Shown in pieces: positions 24,136-30,747 of a DNA stretch of 30,747 nucleotides; within the stretch, counting starts at the first letter, position 1; each line of letters begins with the position of its first letter. The translations under genes were made by a program, and so were the position numbers. A model generated the notes under the pieces. It was not told where the DNA came from. It made no database searches and worked only from the letters and a program-made list of their open reading frames with translations. This DNA comes from Actinomycetes bacterium. GTDB taxonomy: Bacteria > Actinomycetota > Acidimicrobiia > Acidimicrobiales > JAMCPL01. The DNA is taken from NCBI GenBank assembly GCA_021846725.1, contig JAJZWK010000004.1, forward strand, positions 1 to 30,747, in the 5' to 3' direction.

Positions 24136-26615
24136 TGAGTCCAAATACTACTGATGATACTGAGATAGTTGTCGACACCCTGGAGGGGCGTTCAGAAGGT
24201 GGTATAGAGCCTATAGATATTCAAGAGGAGATGGAGAAGTCTTTTCTTGACTACTCCATGTCTGTAATCGTATCACGAGCATTGCCTGATGTGCGGGATG
24301 GGTTGAAGCCGGTACATCGCCGGATTCTTTTTTCCATGTTTTCTCAGGGTCTTCGACCTGATCGGCCATATACCAAGTGCGCGAGGGTAGTGGGCGATGT
24401 AATGGGAACCTACCATCCTCATGGTGATTCTGCTATCTATGATGCACTTGCCAGGATGGTACAGGACTTTAGCTTGCGTTATCCGCTCATAGACGGTCAT
24501 GGTAATTTTGGTGGCACCGGTCCAGATGAAGGACCTGCTGCTATGCGTTACACCGAATCGAGGTTACATGCGTTGGCGCTGGAGCTATTGGCAGGTATAG
24601 ATGAGGATACGGTAGATTTTGTACCCAATTACGATGCTACTAGCCAGGAGCCGGTTGTCATGCCAAGTAGATTTCCCAATCTCTTGGCAAACGGATCACA
24701 GGGTATCGCAGTCGGTATGGCGACTAACATTCCCCCTCATAATCTCAGTGAGATTATAGATGCGACCATAGCGGTACTCAAGAATCCACAGTCGACCAGT
24801 GAAGAGCTCATGGCATTCGTAAAGGGGCCGGATTTTCCTACTGGCGCTTTGATACTCGGTAGGTCGGGCATACGGGATGCTTATAGAACTGGCAAGGGCT
24901 CTATAAAAATACGTGCAAAGGCAGAAATAGAGACGGTACGTTCCACGGAGAGGATTGTGGTGAGCGAGATGCCTTACCAGACATCTGTTGAATCTGTGGA
25001 AAAGAAAATGGCCGATTTGATCAAATCTGGCGAACTGGACGGTATTGCCAGATGGCAGAATGCATCGGCAGGTAAGCAATCCCGCCTGATAATCGAGCTT
25101 AAGCGTGATGCAAACTCAAATGTAGTGCTGAACAACCTGTTCAAGCACACTCCCATGCAGGTCAGCTTCGGGATCAACATGGTTGCTTTGGTGGATGGAG
25201 TGCCTCGTACTCTTGATCTGGCTCATATGCTGTTTTACTATGCACAGCATCAGATAGAGGTCATGGAGCGTCGCTCTCGCTTTCGTTTGGGCAAAGCCAA
25301 AGATAGAGAGCATATAGTGGAGGGCTTAGTGCGTGCTTTGGACATGCTGGATGAAGTGGTGTCCACCATTCGTAATTCGGAGGATAGGGCATCCGCGAAG
25401 GAAGCCCTTATGGCGGATCCATTCGTGTTTACAGAGATACAGGCAAATCATATTCTCGACATGACGCTGTCTCGCCTTACTCGGTTGGGCAGGGCAGAAT
25501 TAGATGATGAATTGGTCAAATTGCGGGAGACAATAGCATATTTGGAGGCATTGCTCAGCGATCCAATCAAACTGCGGGATGAGATAATCAGTGATTTGAT
25601 TGCGATAAAGGAGCGCTTTGGCGATGCTCGGCGTACTCGTATTGTTAATGATCCGGGTGATCTTGCGGTAGAGGACCTTATAGAGGATGAGGATCTTGTG
25701 GTGACCCTCACTCAGGCTGGATACATAAAGGCCATGCCAGCCTCTACATTCAAGAGTCAGGCTAGAGGCGGCAAGGGAGTAATGGGAACTCGGCTGAAGG
25801 AGGAGGATATAATTACCTCGCTCGTACATACCAGTTCGCACTCTTATTTGCTACTTTTTACCAATATGGGGCGTGTATATAGGTTGCGCGGCCATGAAAT
25901 CCCGGTAAAGGAGCGTACTGCGAGAGGTACAGCTATAGTCAATATAGTATCCATGGGTCCCGGTGAAAAGGTAGCTGAGATGCTTAGCGTCAGAGAGCAG
26001 GGTGGAGAGGGACACCTTTTATTTGTTACTAAGCATGGCCTGGTAAAGAAGACCAGGTTGGAAGAGTATGACAAGTCTAGGCGAGAGGGGATTGTAGCTA
26101 TCAATCTTCGTCCAGATGATGAGCTCGTCAAGGTAATGGCTACATCTGGCAATGATGAGATTCTTATATTTTCGCGATTGGGCAAATCGATACGTATATC
26201 CGAACAAGGTATACGTCCAATGGGTAGGAGTGCTTCTGGGGTAATTGGTATGCGGCTTCATGCCGGAGATGCAGTAGTGGGAAGTGACATTGTGCATGAT
26301 GGTTGTGATGTGCTGCTGGTGACCGACGGCGGATATGGAAAGCGTACCAGTGTGGATCACTTTAACGTACAGGCACGCGGAGGTCAGGGAGTGAGGGCTA
26401 TCAGGACTACGGCATCACGAGGTAATCTTGCTGGAGCCTTTCTAGTGAGTGCGGACGATGAAATTATAGTTGTTTCAAGTGGTGGTACGGTGATACGGTT
26501 GTCGGTAGCAGACGTTGCTCGCCAAGGACGTGATGCCACCGGCGTGCGTATTATGAACTTGGACACTGATCAGACTGTGGCTGCAATAGCTGTGGTTGCT
26601 GGTGAACAGGAGTAA
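24135..26615 (+). CDS. gyrA: DNA gyrase subunit A
   Basis: The DNA-cleaving half of gyrase. The active-site Tyr139 is in AMRYTESRL. The quinolone-resistance region HPHGDSAIYDAL has Ser99 and Asp103, matching the sensitive-type E. coli Ser83 and Asp87. The C-terminal beta-pinwheel domain includes the GyrA box QARGGKGV near 541-548, needed for wrapping and true gyrase activity, and a second similar QARGGQGV further on. At 826 residues it is full length and lacks a strongly acidic tail. The start overlaps the gyrB stop, so the subunits are co-translated. It is the last gene on this plus-strand run. Confidence 0.97.
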   Translation: MSPNTTDDTEIVVDTLEGRSEGGIEPIDIQEEMEKSFLDYSMSVIVSRALPDVRDGLKPVHRRILFSMFSQGLRPDRPYTKCARVVGDVMGTYHPHGDSAIYDALARMVQDFSLRYPLIDGHGNFGGTGPDEGPAAMRYTESRLHALALELLAGIDEDTVDFVPNYDATSQEPVVMPSRFPNLLANGSQGIAVGMATNIPPHNLSEIIDATIAVLKNPQSTSEELMAFVKGPDFPTGALILGRSGIRDAYRTGKGSIKIRAKAEIETVRSTERIVVSEMPYQTSVESVEKKMADLIKSGELDGIARWQNASAGKQSRLIIELKRDANSNVVLNNLFKHTPMQVSFGINMVALVDGVPRTLDLAHMLFYYAQHQIEVMERRSRFRLGKAKDREHIVEGLVRALDMLDEVVSTIRNSEDRASAKEALMADPFVFTEIQANHILDMTLSRLTRLGRAELDDELVKLRETIAYLEALLSDPIKLRDEIISDLIAIKERFGDARRTRIVNDPGDLAVEDLIEDEDLVVTLTQAGYIKAMPASTFKSQARGGKGVMGTRLKEEDIITSLVHTSSHSYLLLFTNMGRVYRLRGHEIPVKERTARGTAIVNIVSMGPGEKVAEMLSVREQGGEGHLLFVTKHGLVKKTRLEEYDKSRREGIVAINLRPDDELVKVMATSGNDEILIFSRLGKSIRISEQGIRPMGRSASGVIGMRLHAGDAVVGSDIVHDGCDVLLVTDGGYGKRTSVDHFNVQARGGQGVRAIRTTASRGNLAGAFLVSADDEIIVVSSGGTVIRLSVADVARQGRDATGVRIMNLDTDQTVAAIAVVAGEQE

Positions 26616-26632
26616 GACTGAGACTGAGACCA

Positions 26633-26647
26633 AGAGGTCGATCCTCT
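26633..26647. terminator. Weak hairpin between convergent gyrA and tyrA
   Basis: AGAGG and CCTCT pair around TCGAT, 18 bases after the gyrA stop. There is no T-run on either side, so it is only a possible transcript end for the convergent genes. Confidence 0.25.
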
Positions 26648-26744
26648 AGGGGGCGGACTTCGAGAATGGGAGGAACGGTATAGGTGCTCAGTAAGGCGTG
26701 TTTTGTTGGCAGGGTGTATTTAATCGTGTCTAAATGGGGCGTTT

Positions 26745-28139
26745 CTATCCAGTAGGCGGAACGGCAAATGAAATGGATACTTCGGTAGGATTTTCAGTAG
26801 CACCTTTGATAGTAGCACCCTTGATAAGATTTTCTGTAGCATCGAGATAGCTGATATCTACTATGCGCCCACCGTCACGACCCAGACCGAGCATCCAGTT
26901 GGTCAAAGTCTGCGGATCGTCAAGAGTGAAGATGGCTGAGTGGCTGGAGACAGTATCTGGATTGCCATTGCTGTAGGTTCCGTAGCCATGGTGCTCATTG
27001 CTGTATTTTCCGGATATACCTGCGTGTAGCTGAGAGTATGAGCGATGGGCTTCAGTGAATAGATCGTTTAGATGGCCGGGAGCGTATTCGAGGTCTGCAA
27101 GTCCATGGCCGACTCTCTCAATCTCTGTACTGAAGCGTTGTAATGATTTGGTCAGCATGTCAATGTTTGCTGCGCACATTTGGCTGGTGAGTTCTGGTGG
27201 ACTTCCTGCTACTCTTGTAACATCGTCAAATGATCCGGCTACCAGTGATCTGTCCAGGGTTGACAGTTCATCGCTCTGTAACAGTAGTGACATTATGGCC
27301 GCGATGACATGAGGCAGATGACTTACCAATGCCACCGATTTATCATGCGTAATCGGGTCTACGGGCACTAGTGTAGATCCGGTGGATAGTATGATCTCTG
27401 ATATTGTTAGTAACGCGGTAAGATTAATCGAATCAGTAATAGAAACCGCCCATGTGTGTCCCTCGAATATATCTGCTTGTGCATTCACGATACCGTTTGT
27501 ATGCTTTCCAGCCATCGGATGGGTGCCTATAAACGGGATTCCGACATTCCTTAGTTGTCCTGCCCACTCATGTATGTATCGTTTTACAGAGCAGGTGTCA
27601 GCTACTATGGGAGGTGTTGATGGGAACTGTGCGGAACGTCTCTGCCATGCTGAAACCAATAATTGAACAATCTCTGGGAATGAGCCTATGGGTGTACATA
27701 TCAAGATGACATCAGCGTATGCCATAACGTCATCGATGCTTGGCAACATAGCTATCCCCATACTGTTTGCTATGTTTATAGTACTCGGATCGATGTCATA
27801 ACCAGCCACTGCCATCTTTTCAGACAACTTGAGAGCTATCGATCCACCAATGAGCCCCAGGCCAATTATCCCGATACGATGTCTCCCTTGTTCCCGTCCT
27901 TGCTTCTCTGGTTCTTGGTAGGGGTATGCACCCTGACCTTGGTATGGATATGGATATGGGTATGCGTCCTGGCCTGTTCCCTGGCCTGCGCCTTCGCTTG
28001 TTCTCTGCCCTGCGTCCTGGCCTGTTTTCTGCCCTGCGTCCTGGCCTGCGTCCAAGGTCAAATAAGTGGTGGACTGTTCGGCGTATTGCTGTTCGTAGAT
28101 TTCCGTATTATTGTCGGTTGGCTGTTCCAGCATGCTCAC
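26745..28139 (-). CDS. tyrA: Prephenate dehydrogenase with a repeat-rich N-terminal extension
   Basis: TyrA oxidatively decarboxylates prephenate on the way to tyrosine. The Rossmann motif is GLGLIGGS at 93-100; GTHPMAGKHTNG at 205-216 and the catalytic region HDKSVALVSHLPHVIA at 265-280 are typical. The start is GTG 28139, because AAGGAGG at 28146-28152 is 6 bases away, while the ATG two codons later is 12 away. About 80 residues precede the fold: a Gln/Gly/Asp-rich repeat (AGQDAGQ types) and a PYPYPYQGQG stretch, encoded partly by 24 bp repeats. The C-terminal region also has IKGATIKGATEN. No ACT domain is obvious. pheA lies 26 bases upstream, so the two share a transcript. Confidence 0.9.
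   Translation of the reverse strand: MSMLEQPTDNNTEIYEQQYAEQSTTYLTLDAGQDAGQKTGQDAGQRTSEGAGQGTGQDAYPYPYPYQGQGAYPYQEPEKQGREQGRHRIGIIGLGLIGGSIALKLSEKMAVAGYDIDPSTINIANSMGIAMLPSIDDVMAYADVILICTPIGSFPEIVQLLVSAWQRRSAQFPSTPPIVADTCSVKRYIHEWAGQLRNVGIPFIGTHPMAGKHTNGIVNAQADIFEGHTWAVSITDSINLTALLTISEIILSTGSTLVPVDPITHDKSVALVSHLPHVIAAIMSLLLQSDELSTLDRSLVAGSFDDVTRVAGSPPELTSQMCAANIDMLTKSLQRFSTEIERVGHGLADLEYAPGHLNDLFTEAHRSYSQLHAGISGKYSNEHHGYGTYSNGNPDTVSSHSAIFTLDDPQTLTNWMLGLGRDGGRIVDISYLDATENLIKGATIKGATENPTEVSISFAVPPTG
27917..28055 (-). repeat. Tandem repeats in the tyrA N-terminal extension
   Basis: TCTGCCCTGCGTCCTGGCCT (plus strand) occurs at 28004-28023 and 28028-28047, a 24-base period. Degenerate copies continue to about 27966, followed by 6 bp GGATAT-type repeats at 27941-27960 that encode alternating Tyr and Pro. 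All periods are multiples of three. Confidence 0.85.
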
Positions 28140-28165
28140 CGTTTACCTCCTTGTGACTGTTTTGC

Positions 28166-29272
28166 TCATTTGCTGCTTTTCTGTAGGCTGGCTATGATAT
28201 TGCTACTACTGGCAATAGGCGGATTCAGGGCATTGTTGATTTCATTTTGAGTGGACTGCATACCAACTGACCCCAGTGGAGTTGCCTCGAATGGCGAGTC
28301 CACGGGTGTTCCTGGCCACTTGGGATAGGATCCAAGTACCTTTATTTGTGCCCCATGATGCATTACATCCACAAGAGCAGATTGAACAGTGGAGTCGAAT
28401 ATGTGTCCGGTGAGCTCTATGAAGAAACAGTGAATGGTGTTTTGGCTGGAGTGTGTAGTGGTTTTGTCGGAGCGGTCGGTTTGGCCTGTATGATTAGCGT
28501 GGTCGGTGGATCGATTGGGTATGGTCGTAGCCTGATCTGAGTGGTCGGTATGATCTGTAAGGATAGGCCTGCTTCGCAGGGAGGTAAGATTGATTGAGCG
28601 TGCTGCCAGGATGCCAAGGATGTCGGCCAGCGATCCAGGGCCGTCTGCCTCAGGAGTTACTACAATCAATGTCTGATCATTACCGGTGACGGGTGCCACC
28701 TCTCTGCTGATCAGCGCGTAACGTGTCCTCACCTCAGGCAGGCCTACTCCTATCTCTGAATGCGTATATAGTCCCATTGATCTTCCTACTTCTGAAGGTG
28801 CTATAGCGACCAGGCCGTCGTCCCTACTGCTCGCCACTGTCCTGCATGCTTCGGTCGTCGAAAGTGATGTCATGCTTGATAGTCCGGCTCTCGATATGGA
28901 CCTTTCACAGAGTGCCAATACAAGGGGATGAGATATTACAATCCTGGGGTGCCCCGCTCTGGATGCACTGAATGCTTCCAATTGCTCTATTAGTACAACA
29001 GTTTCTCTCACGTATACATTGGTCGTTTCAAAGGCAATCCGATCCATAACGGGTGCCAGTTCCCCTTCGAGAGGGTTCTCTACAGGAAGTAGACCCATAC
29101 ATTCCGGAGTTAGATCGACGGTACGCAACAGTGTATCTATAGAGGGAACAGGATGTACATCAGGGTCTTTCACGGTTACCAGTAGACGCGCTGCTCTCTC
29201 GTCTGATGTGCCGCGCAATCCCTGGAAGAGTACGACCGGTCCGGTAGGGATATGTGTGGGATTCCTTTTCAT
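28166..29272 (-). CDS. pheA: Prephenate dehydratase with an interrupted ACT domain
   Basis: PheA converts prephenate to phenylpyruvate for phenylalanine synthesis. The catalytic domain (about 12-192) has LLPVENPLEGELAPVMDRI, where the VEN..EG block is conserved, and TRYALISR, equivalent to the usual TRF motif. A C-terminal ACT domain (about 200-316) normally binds phenylalanine. Its ESRP motif is altered to LRSRP (232-236), and a Thr/His/Asp/Ser-rich insert at 238-281 separates that motif from the FFIELTGH strand. A tail of about 50 residues follows. Total 368 residues is longer than the usual 280-310. A TATAAT at 29283-29288 is so close to the ATG that the message may be leaderless. tyrA follows in the same operon. 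Confidence 0.9.
   Translation of the reverse strand: MKRNPTHIPTGPVVLFQGLRGTSDERAARLLVTVKDPDVHPVPSIDTLLRTVDLTPECMGLLPVENPLEGELAPVMDRIAFETTNVYVRETVVLIEQLEAFSASRAGHPRIVISHPLVLALCERSISRAGLSSMTSLSTTEACRTVASSRDDGLVAIAPSEVGRSMGLYTHSEIGVGLPEVRTRYALISREVAPVTGNDQTLIVVTPEADGPGSLADILGILAARSINLTSLRSRPILTDHTDHSDQATTIPNRSTDHANHTGQTDRSDKTTTHSSQNTIHCFFIELTGHIFDSTVQSALVDVMHHGAQIKVLGSYPKWPGTPVDSPFEATPLGSVGMQSTQNEINNALNPPIASSSNIIASLQKSSK
28430..28561 (-). other. Low-complexity insert inside the PheA ACT domain
   Basis: Residues 238-281 are mostly Thr, His, Asp, Ser, Gln and Asn (for example DHTDHSDQ, DHANHTGQTDRSDK). The coding strand shows degenerate GATCATACCGAC-like units. The composition differs sharply from the flanking ACT strands. 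Confidence 0.75.
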
Positions 29273-29282
29273 CTACGTATTA

Positions 29283-29288
29283 ATTATA
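29283..29288 (-). promoter_or_regulatory. -10 element of pheA-tyrA, probably leaderless
   Basis: The minus strand reads TATAAT ten bases before the ATG at 29272, which would place the start point 3-4 bases before the ATG. No ribosome-binding site is present. The -35 position is poor (TAAGAT). The same TATAAT recurs in the second 33 bp repeat at 29354-29359. Confidence 0.5.
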
Positions 29289-29386
29289 TCTTGTCTATAT
29301 CTTGTATCTTATGCTCAAATATCCTAATGTATTGCCAATCTCTACCGCTGGGTATTATATCTTGTCTATATCTTGTATCTTATGCT
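29283..29386. repeat. Perfect 33 bp direct repeat
   Basis: 29283-29315 and 29354-29386 are identical; each begins ATTATATC and ends TCTTATGCT, with a 71-base period. Each copy carries an internal TATATCTTG duplication and a minus-strand TATAAT. Confidence 0.92.
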
Positions 29387-29446
29387 GCTTACCTATGACC
29401 GGGATTGTTTGCCTGTGCTTACCTATGGCTGATATCGCTTGCCTAC
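29387..29446. repeat. Degenerate 30 bp tandem repeat
   Basis: GCTTACCTATG starts both 29387-29416 and 29417-29446, and both contain TTGCCT near the end; the middle differs. It directly abuts the second 33 bp repeat. Confidence 0.7.
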
Positions 29447-29512
29447 ATAAGGTGCATAGTGAATCAATCTCTTGGTTCAAGCATAACAGGTGACACATAG
29501 ACAGGCCACTAG

Positions 29513-29725
29513 TTGACCTGTGGCTTGTTTCCGTGTCGTGCCTCTCACTGGCATCCTAGGGGCCAACTCCATGACTTGTTATACCTGGGTGGATGTCCAG
29601 AAAGCGACAAGGGTCAGGTAATGCCAAACATGGTGCTCTCTGCTCTCGACTCAAATGGGCAGATGGAGATATATACATTTAGTACAGCCAATGTGATCAT
29701 AGACGTGGTCGGCTGGTACTCGTAG
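29513..29725 (+). pseudogene. Remnant of a surface-protein C-terminal domain
   Basis: The last 30 or so residues read MPNMVLSALDSNGQMEIYTF and then end STANVIIDVVGWYS. As I recall it, this resembles a C-terminal module common in large secreted actinobacterial proteins (typical form: PN..V.lg.dG.i.iYts..thvivDv.Gwy). The preceding 35 residues (Cys- and His-rich) do not look like a protein, and the ATG at 29513 has no ribosome-binding site. I read this as the surviving 3' end of a decayed gene rather than a working short protein. It lies just upstream of another secreted repeat protein. Confidence 0.55.
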
Positions 29726-29747
29726 AGAAGCCACCTTGTTGTCTCTT

Positions 29748-29764
29748 TGAATGATAATCATTCA
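29748..29764. promoter_or_regulatory. Fur/Zur-like palindrome
   Basis: TGAATGATAATCATTCA is an 8-1-8 inverted repeat. Its core AATGATAATCATT equals the centre of the classical Fur box (GATAATGATAATCATTATC). It lies 112 bases before the start codon of the secreted repeat protein and just upstream of a possible extended -10. A Fur-family regulator (iron or zinc) is the natural candidate. Confidence 0.6.
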
Positions 29765-29790
29765 TTAAACTAACGACGGGGAAGGTCTTG

Positions 29791-29799
29791 TGCTACGAT
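29791..29799 (+). promoter_or_regulatory. Possible extended -10 promoter of the secreted repeat protein
   Basis: TGCTACGAT matches TGn-TATAAT with one change in the hexamer. The -35 position (29771-29776, TAACGA) is weak. The start point near 29806 leaves a leader of about 70 bases, and the Fur-like palindrome would sit around -50. Confidence 0.4.
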
Positions 29800-29876
29800 T
29801 AAACAACAGTGTAAAACTATGGATAAAACCATAGCGGGTCGCCTAGAACTGTTGGGTTCCAATTAGGAGGCATGTA

Positions 29877-30747
29877 ATGACAGGAATATCTCTACGACAT
29901 AGGCCAGCGTTCCATCTAGAGCAGGTGGCAAGAATGGTTTCGAGGGGCTTGCTCATGATGGTCACTATTGCACTTGTTGCGAGTGGACTTACCGGCCTGA
30001 TTGGCGCTGTTGCCCCTGGAGTTGCAGCAGCGGTCAACCCATCTGTCACCTGGTCGATCCAGCAGAGCTACCCTGCGCCTGCATTAGGGTTTGGCTCCGT
30101 ATCCTGCTCGACATCCAACGACTGCTTCGCGGTAGGGGATAGCATTGAAGCGGTTAGCGGACCTGTCCTATACGAGACTAACAACGGGGGTTCGACTTGG
30201 GAGAACGATACAGCTTCCATCCCCTCAGGCGTAAGCGGACTCTCCGGCGTGTCGTGTGTCTCCGCGAGTTTCTGCGAAGCGGTAGGCAGCGGAGCGCTCT
30301 CATGGAACGGCTCTACCTGGACGAGCCAGACCATCCCGTCGAGAAGTGCGCTCGACAGTGTGTCGTGTCTTTCCACGAACTTCTGCGAGGCGGTGGGATA
30401 CAACAGCCCCTATTCCGGCGCAGCACTCTCATGGAACGGCACGATCTGGACGAGCCAGTCTATCCCCTCCGGCGTAGGCAAGCTCAACTCCGTGTCGTGT
30501 CTCTCCACGAACTTCTGCGAAGCGGTAGGCTCCGGCAACTGGGTCAGCGTAGCGCTTTCCTGGAACGGCACGACCTGGACGAGCCGGTCCCTCCCCTCAG
30601 ACGTGGTTCAGCCCAACGGCGTGTCATGTGTCTCTGCAAATTCTTGCGAGGCGGTAGGCGATTACTATAACAGCTCTGGCTCTGGCTCCGTCGGCGTAGC
30701 GCTCTCATGGAACGGCACGATCTGGACGAGCCAGTCTATCCCCTCCG
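29877..30747 (+). CDS. Secreted repeat protein, probably beta-propeller-like (partial, runs off the right edge)
   Basis: The frame stays open for 290 codons to the window end. AGGAGG at 29865-29870 is 6 bases before the ATG. A basic N-terminus is followed by a hydrophobic segment (about 25-50, LLMMVTIALVASGLTGLIGA) and a likely signal-peptidase site near APGVAAAV. From residue 74 on, a repeat of about 40-50 residues recurs: (S/G)VSCxSxNFCEAVG, a variable part, then ALSWNGTxWTSQSIPS. The Cys pair is present in each repeat. The regular W and G positions suggest a blade-like fold; I recall such repeats from Acidimicrobiia-like genomes, with unknown function. Codons are mostly C- or G-ending (AAC, CTC, ATC), unlike the ATA/GTA-rich neighbours. 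Confidence 0.85.
   Translation, partial: MTGISLRHRPAFHLEQVARMVSRGLLMMVTIALVASGLTGLIGAVAPGVAAAVNPSVTWSIQQSYPAPALGFGSVSCSTSNDCFAVGDSIEAVSGPVLYETNNGGSTWENDTASIPSGVSGLSGVSCVSASFCEAVGSGALSWNGSTWTSQTIPSRSALDSVSCLSTNFCEAVGYNSPYSGAALSWNGTIWTSQSIPSGVGKLNSVSCLSTNFCEAVGSGNWVSVALSWNGTTWTSRSLPSDVVQPNGVSCVSANSCEAVGDYYNSSGSGSVGVALSWNGTIWTSQSIPS
30426..30747 (+). repeat. 46 bp exact repeat within the secreted protein gene
   Basis: 30426-30471 and 30702-30747 are identical (starting CTCTCATGGAACGGCACGAT). Shorter near-copies lie at about 30297 and 30567. Such DNA identity between protein repeats suggests recent duplication or gene conversion. Confidence 0.9.

Larger units (their letters stand above)
29273..29512. 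other. pheA upstream region made of direct repeats
   Basis: No gene is seen. The region holds a perfect 33 bp direct repeat (29283-29315 and 29354-29386) and a degenerate 30 bp tandem pair (29387-29416 and 29417-29446). On the minus strand it is the pheA-tyrA promoter region. Confidence 0.6.

Noticed and set aside
29283..29446. CRISPR-like array before pheA
   Set aside because: Only two copies of each repeat occur, the two repeat types differ, and there are no regular spacers or cas genes.

Overview
This window looks like chromosomal DNA from a free-living actinobacterium of moderate base composition (close to half G+C by eye, with heavy use of ATA and GTA codons). The evidence is the gene content: a GuaB3-type IMP dehydrogenase-like protein next to guaA, a CIRCE-controlled groES-groEL operon, a stand-alone B12-binding mutase subunit beside sucCD, and a family 4 uracil-DNA glycosylase. 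The right edge carries a secreted protein with SVSC..NFCEAVG..SWNGT.WTS repeats, which I associate with Acidimicrobiia-like actinobacteria. That class assignment is an inference, not a demonstration.

Layout. At the left edge (minus strand) lie a cut-off small membrane protein, ssb with a coupled small ORF, a uracil-DNA glycosylase and a membrane-anchored alpha/beta hydrolase. From 3642 the plus strand carries tsaE-tsaB-rimI-tsaD (the t6A tRNA-modification set with the S18-type acetyltransferase), then groES-groEL behind a textbook promoter and CIRCE, then a CoA-type Nudix hydrolase. Next come guaB3-guaA (guanine nucleotides), a UvrD/PcrA helicase, a B12-binding mutase subunit, sucC-sucD-purH (TCA cycle and purine synthesis), folD-metF (one-carbon folate) and gyrB-gyrA. 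Purine synthesis and folate chemistry are linked, because PurH consumes the 10-formyl-THF that FolD supplies. After gyrA the strand switches to a pheA-tyrA pair (Phe/Tyr synthesis). The right edge has a remnant of a surface-protein domain and the start of a repeat-rich secreted protein behind a Fur/Zur-like palindrome.

What stands out. The genes are ordinary housekeeping genes, but the DNA shows widespread short tandem duplication. In-frame repeats of 9, 15 or 24 bp sit in loops or linkers of at least five enzymes (alpha/beta hydrolase, TsaB, TsaD, PurH, TyrA), and PheA has a low-complexity insertion inside its ACT domain. Related 30-33 bp duplications lie between genes, and a dispersed element (core CTGTCCCGTAAATAA) occurs three times at or just after stop codons. 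GyrB carries Asn where the TOPRIM motif normally has the quinolone-relevant Asp. SSB lacks the usual acidic DDxPF tip. No tRNA, rRNA, complete insertion sequence or CRISPR array was recognised.
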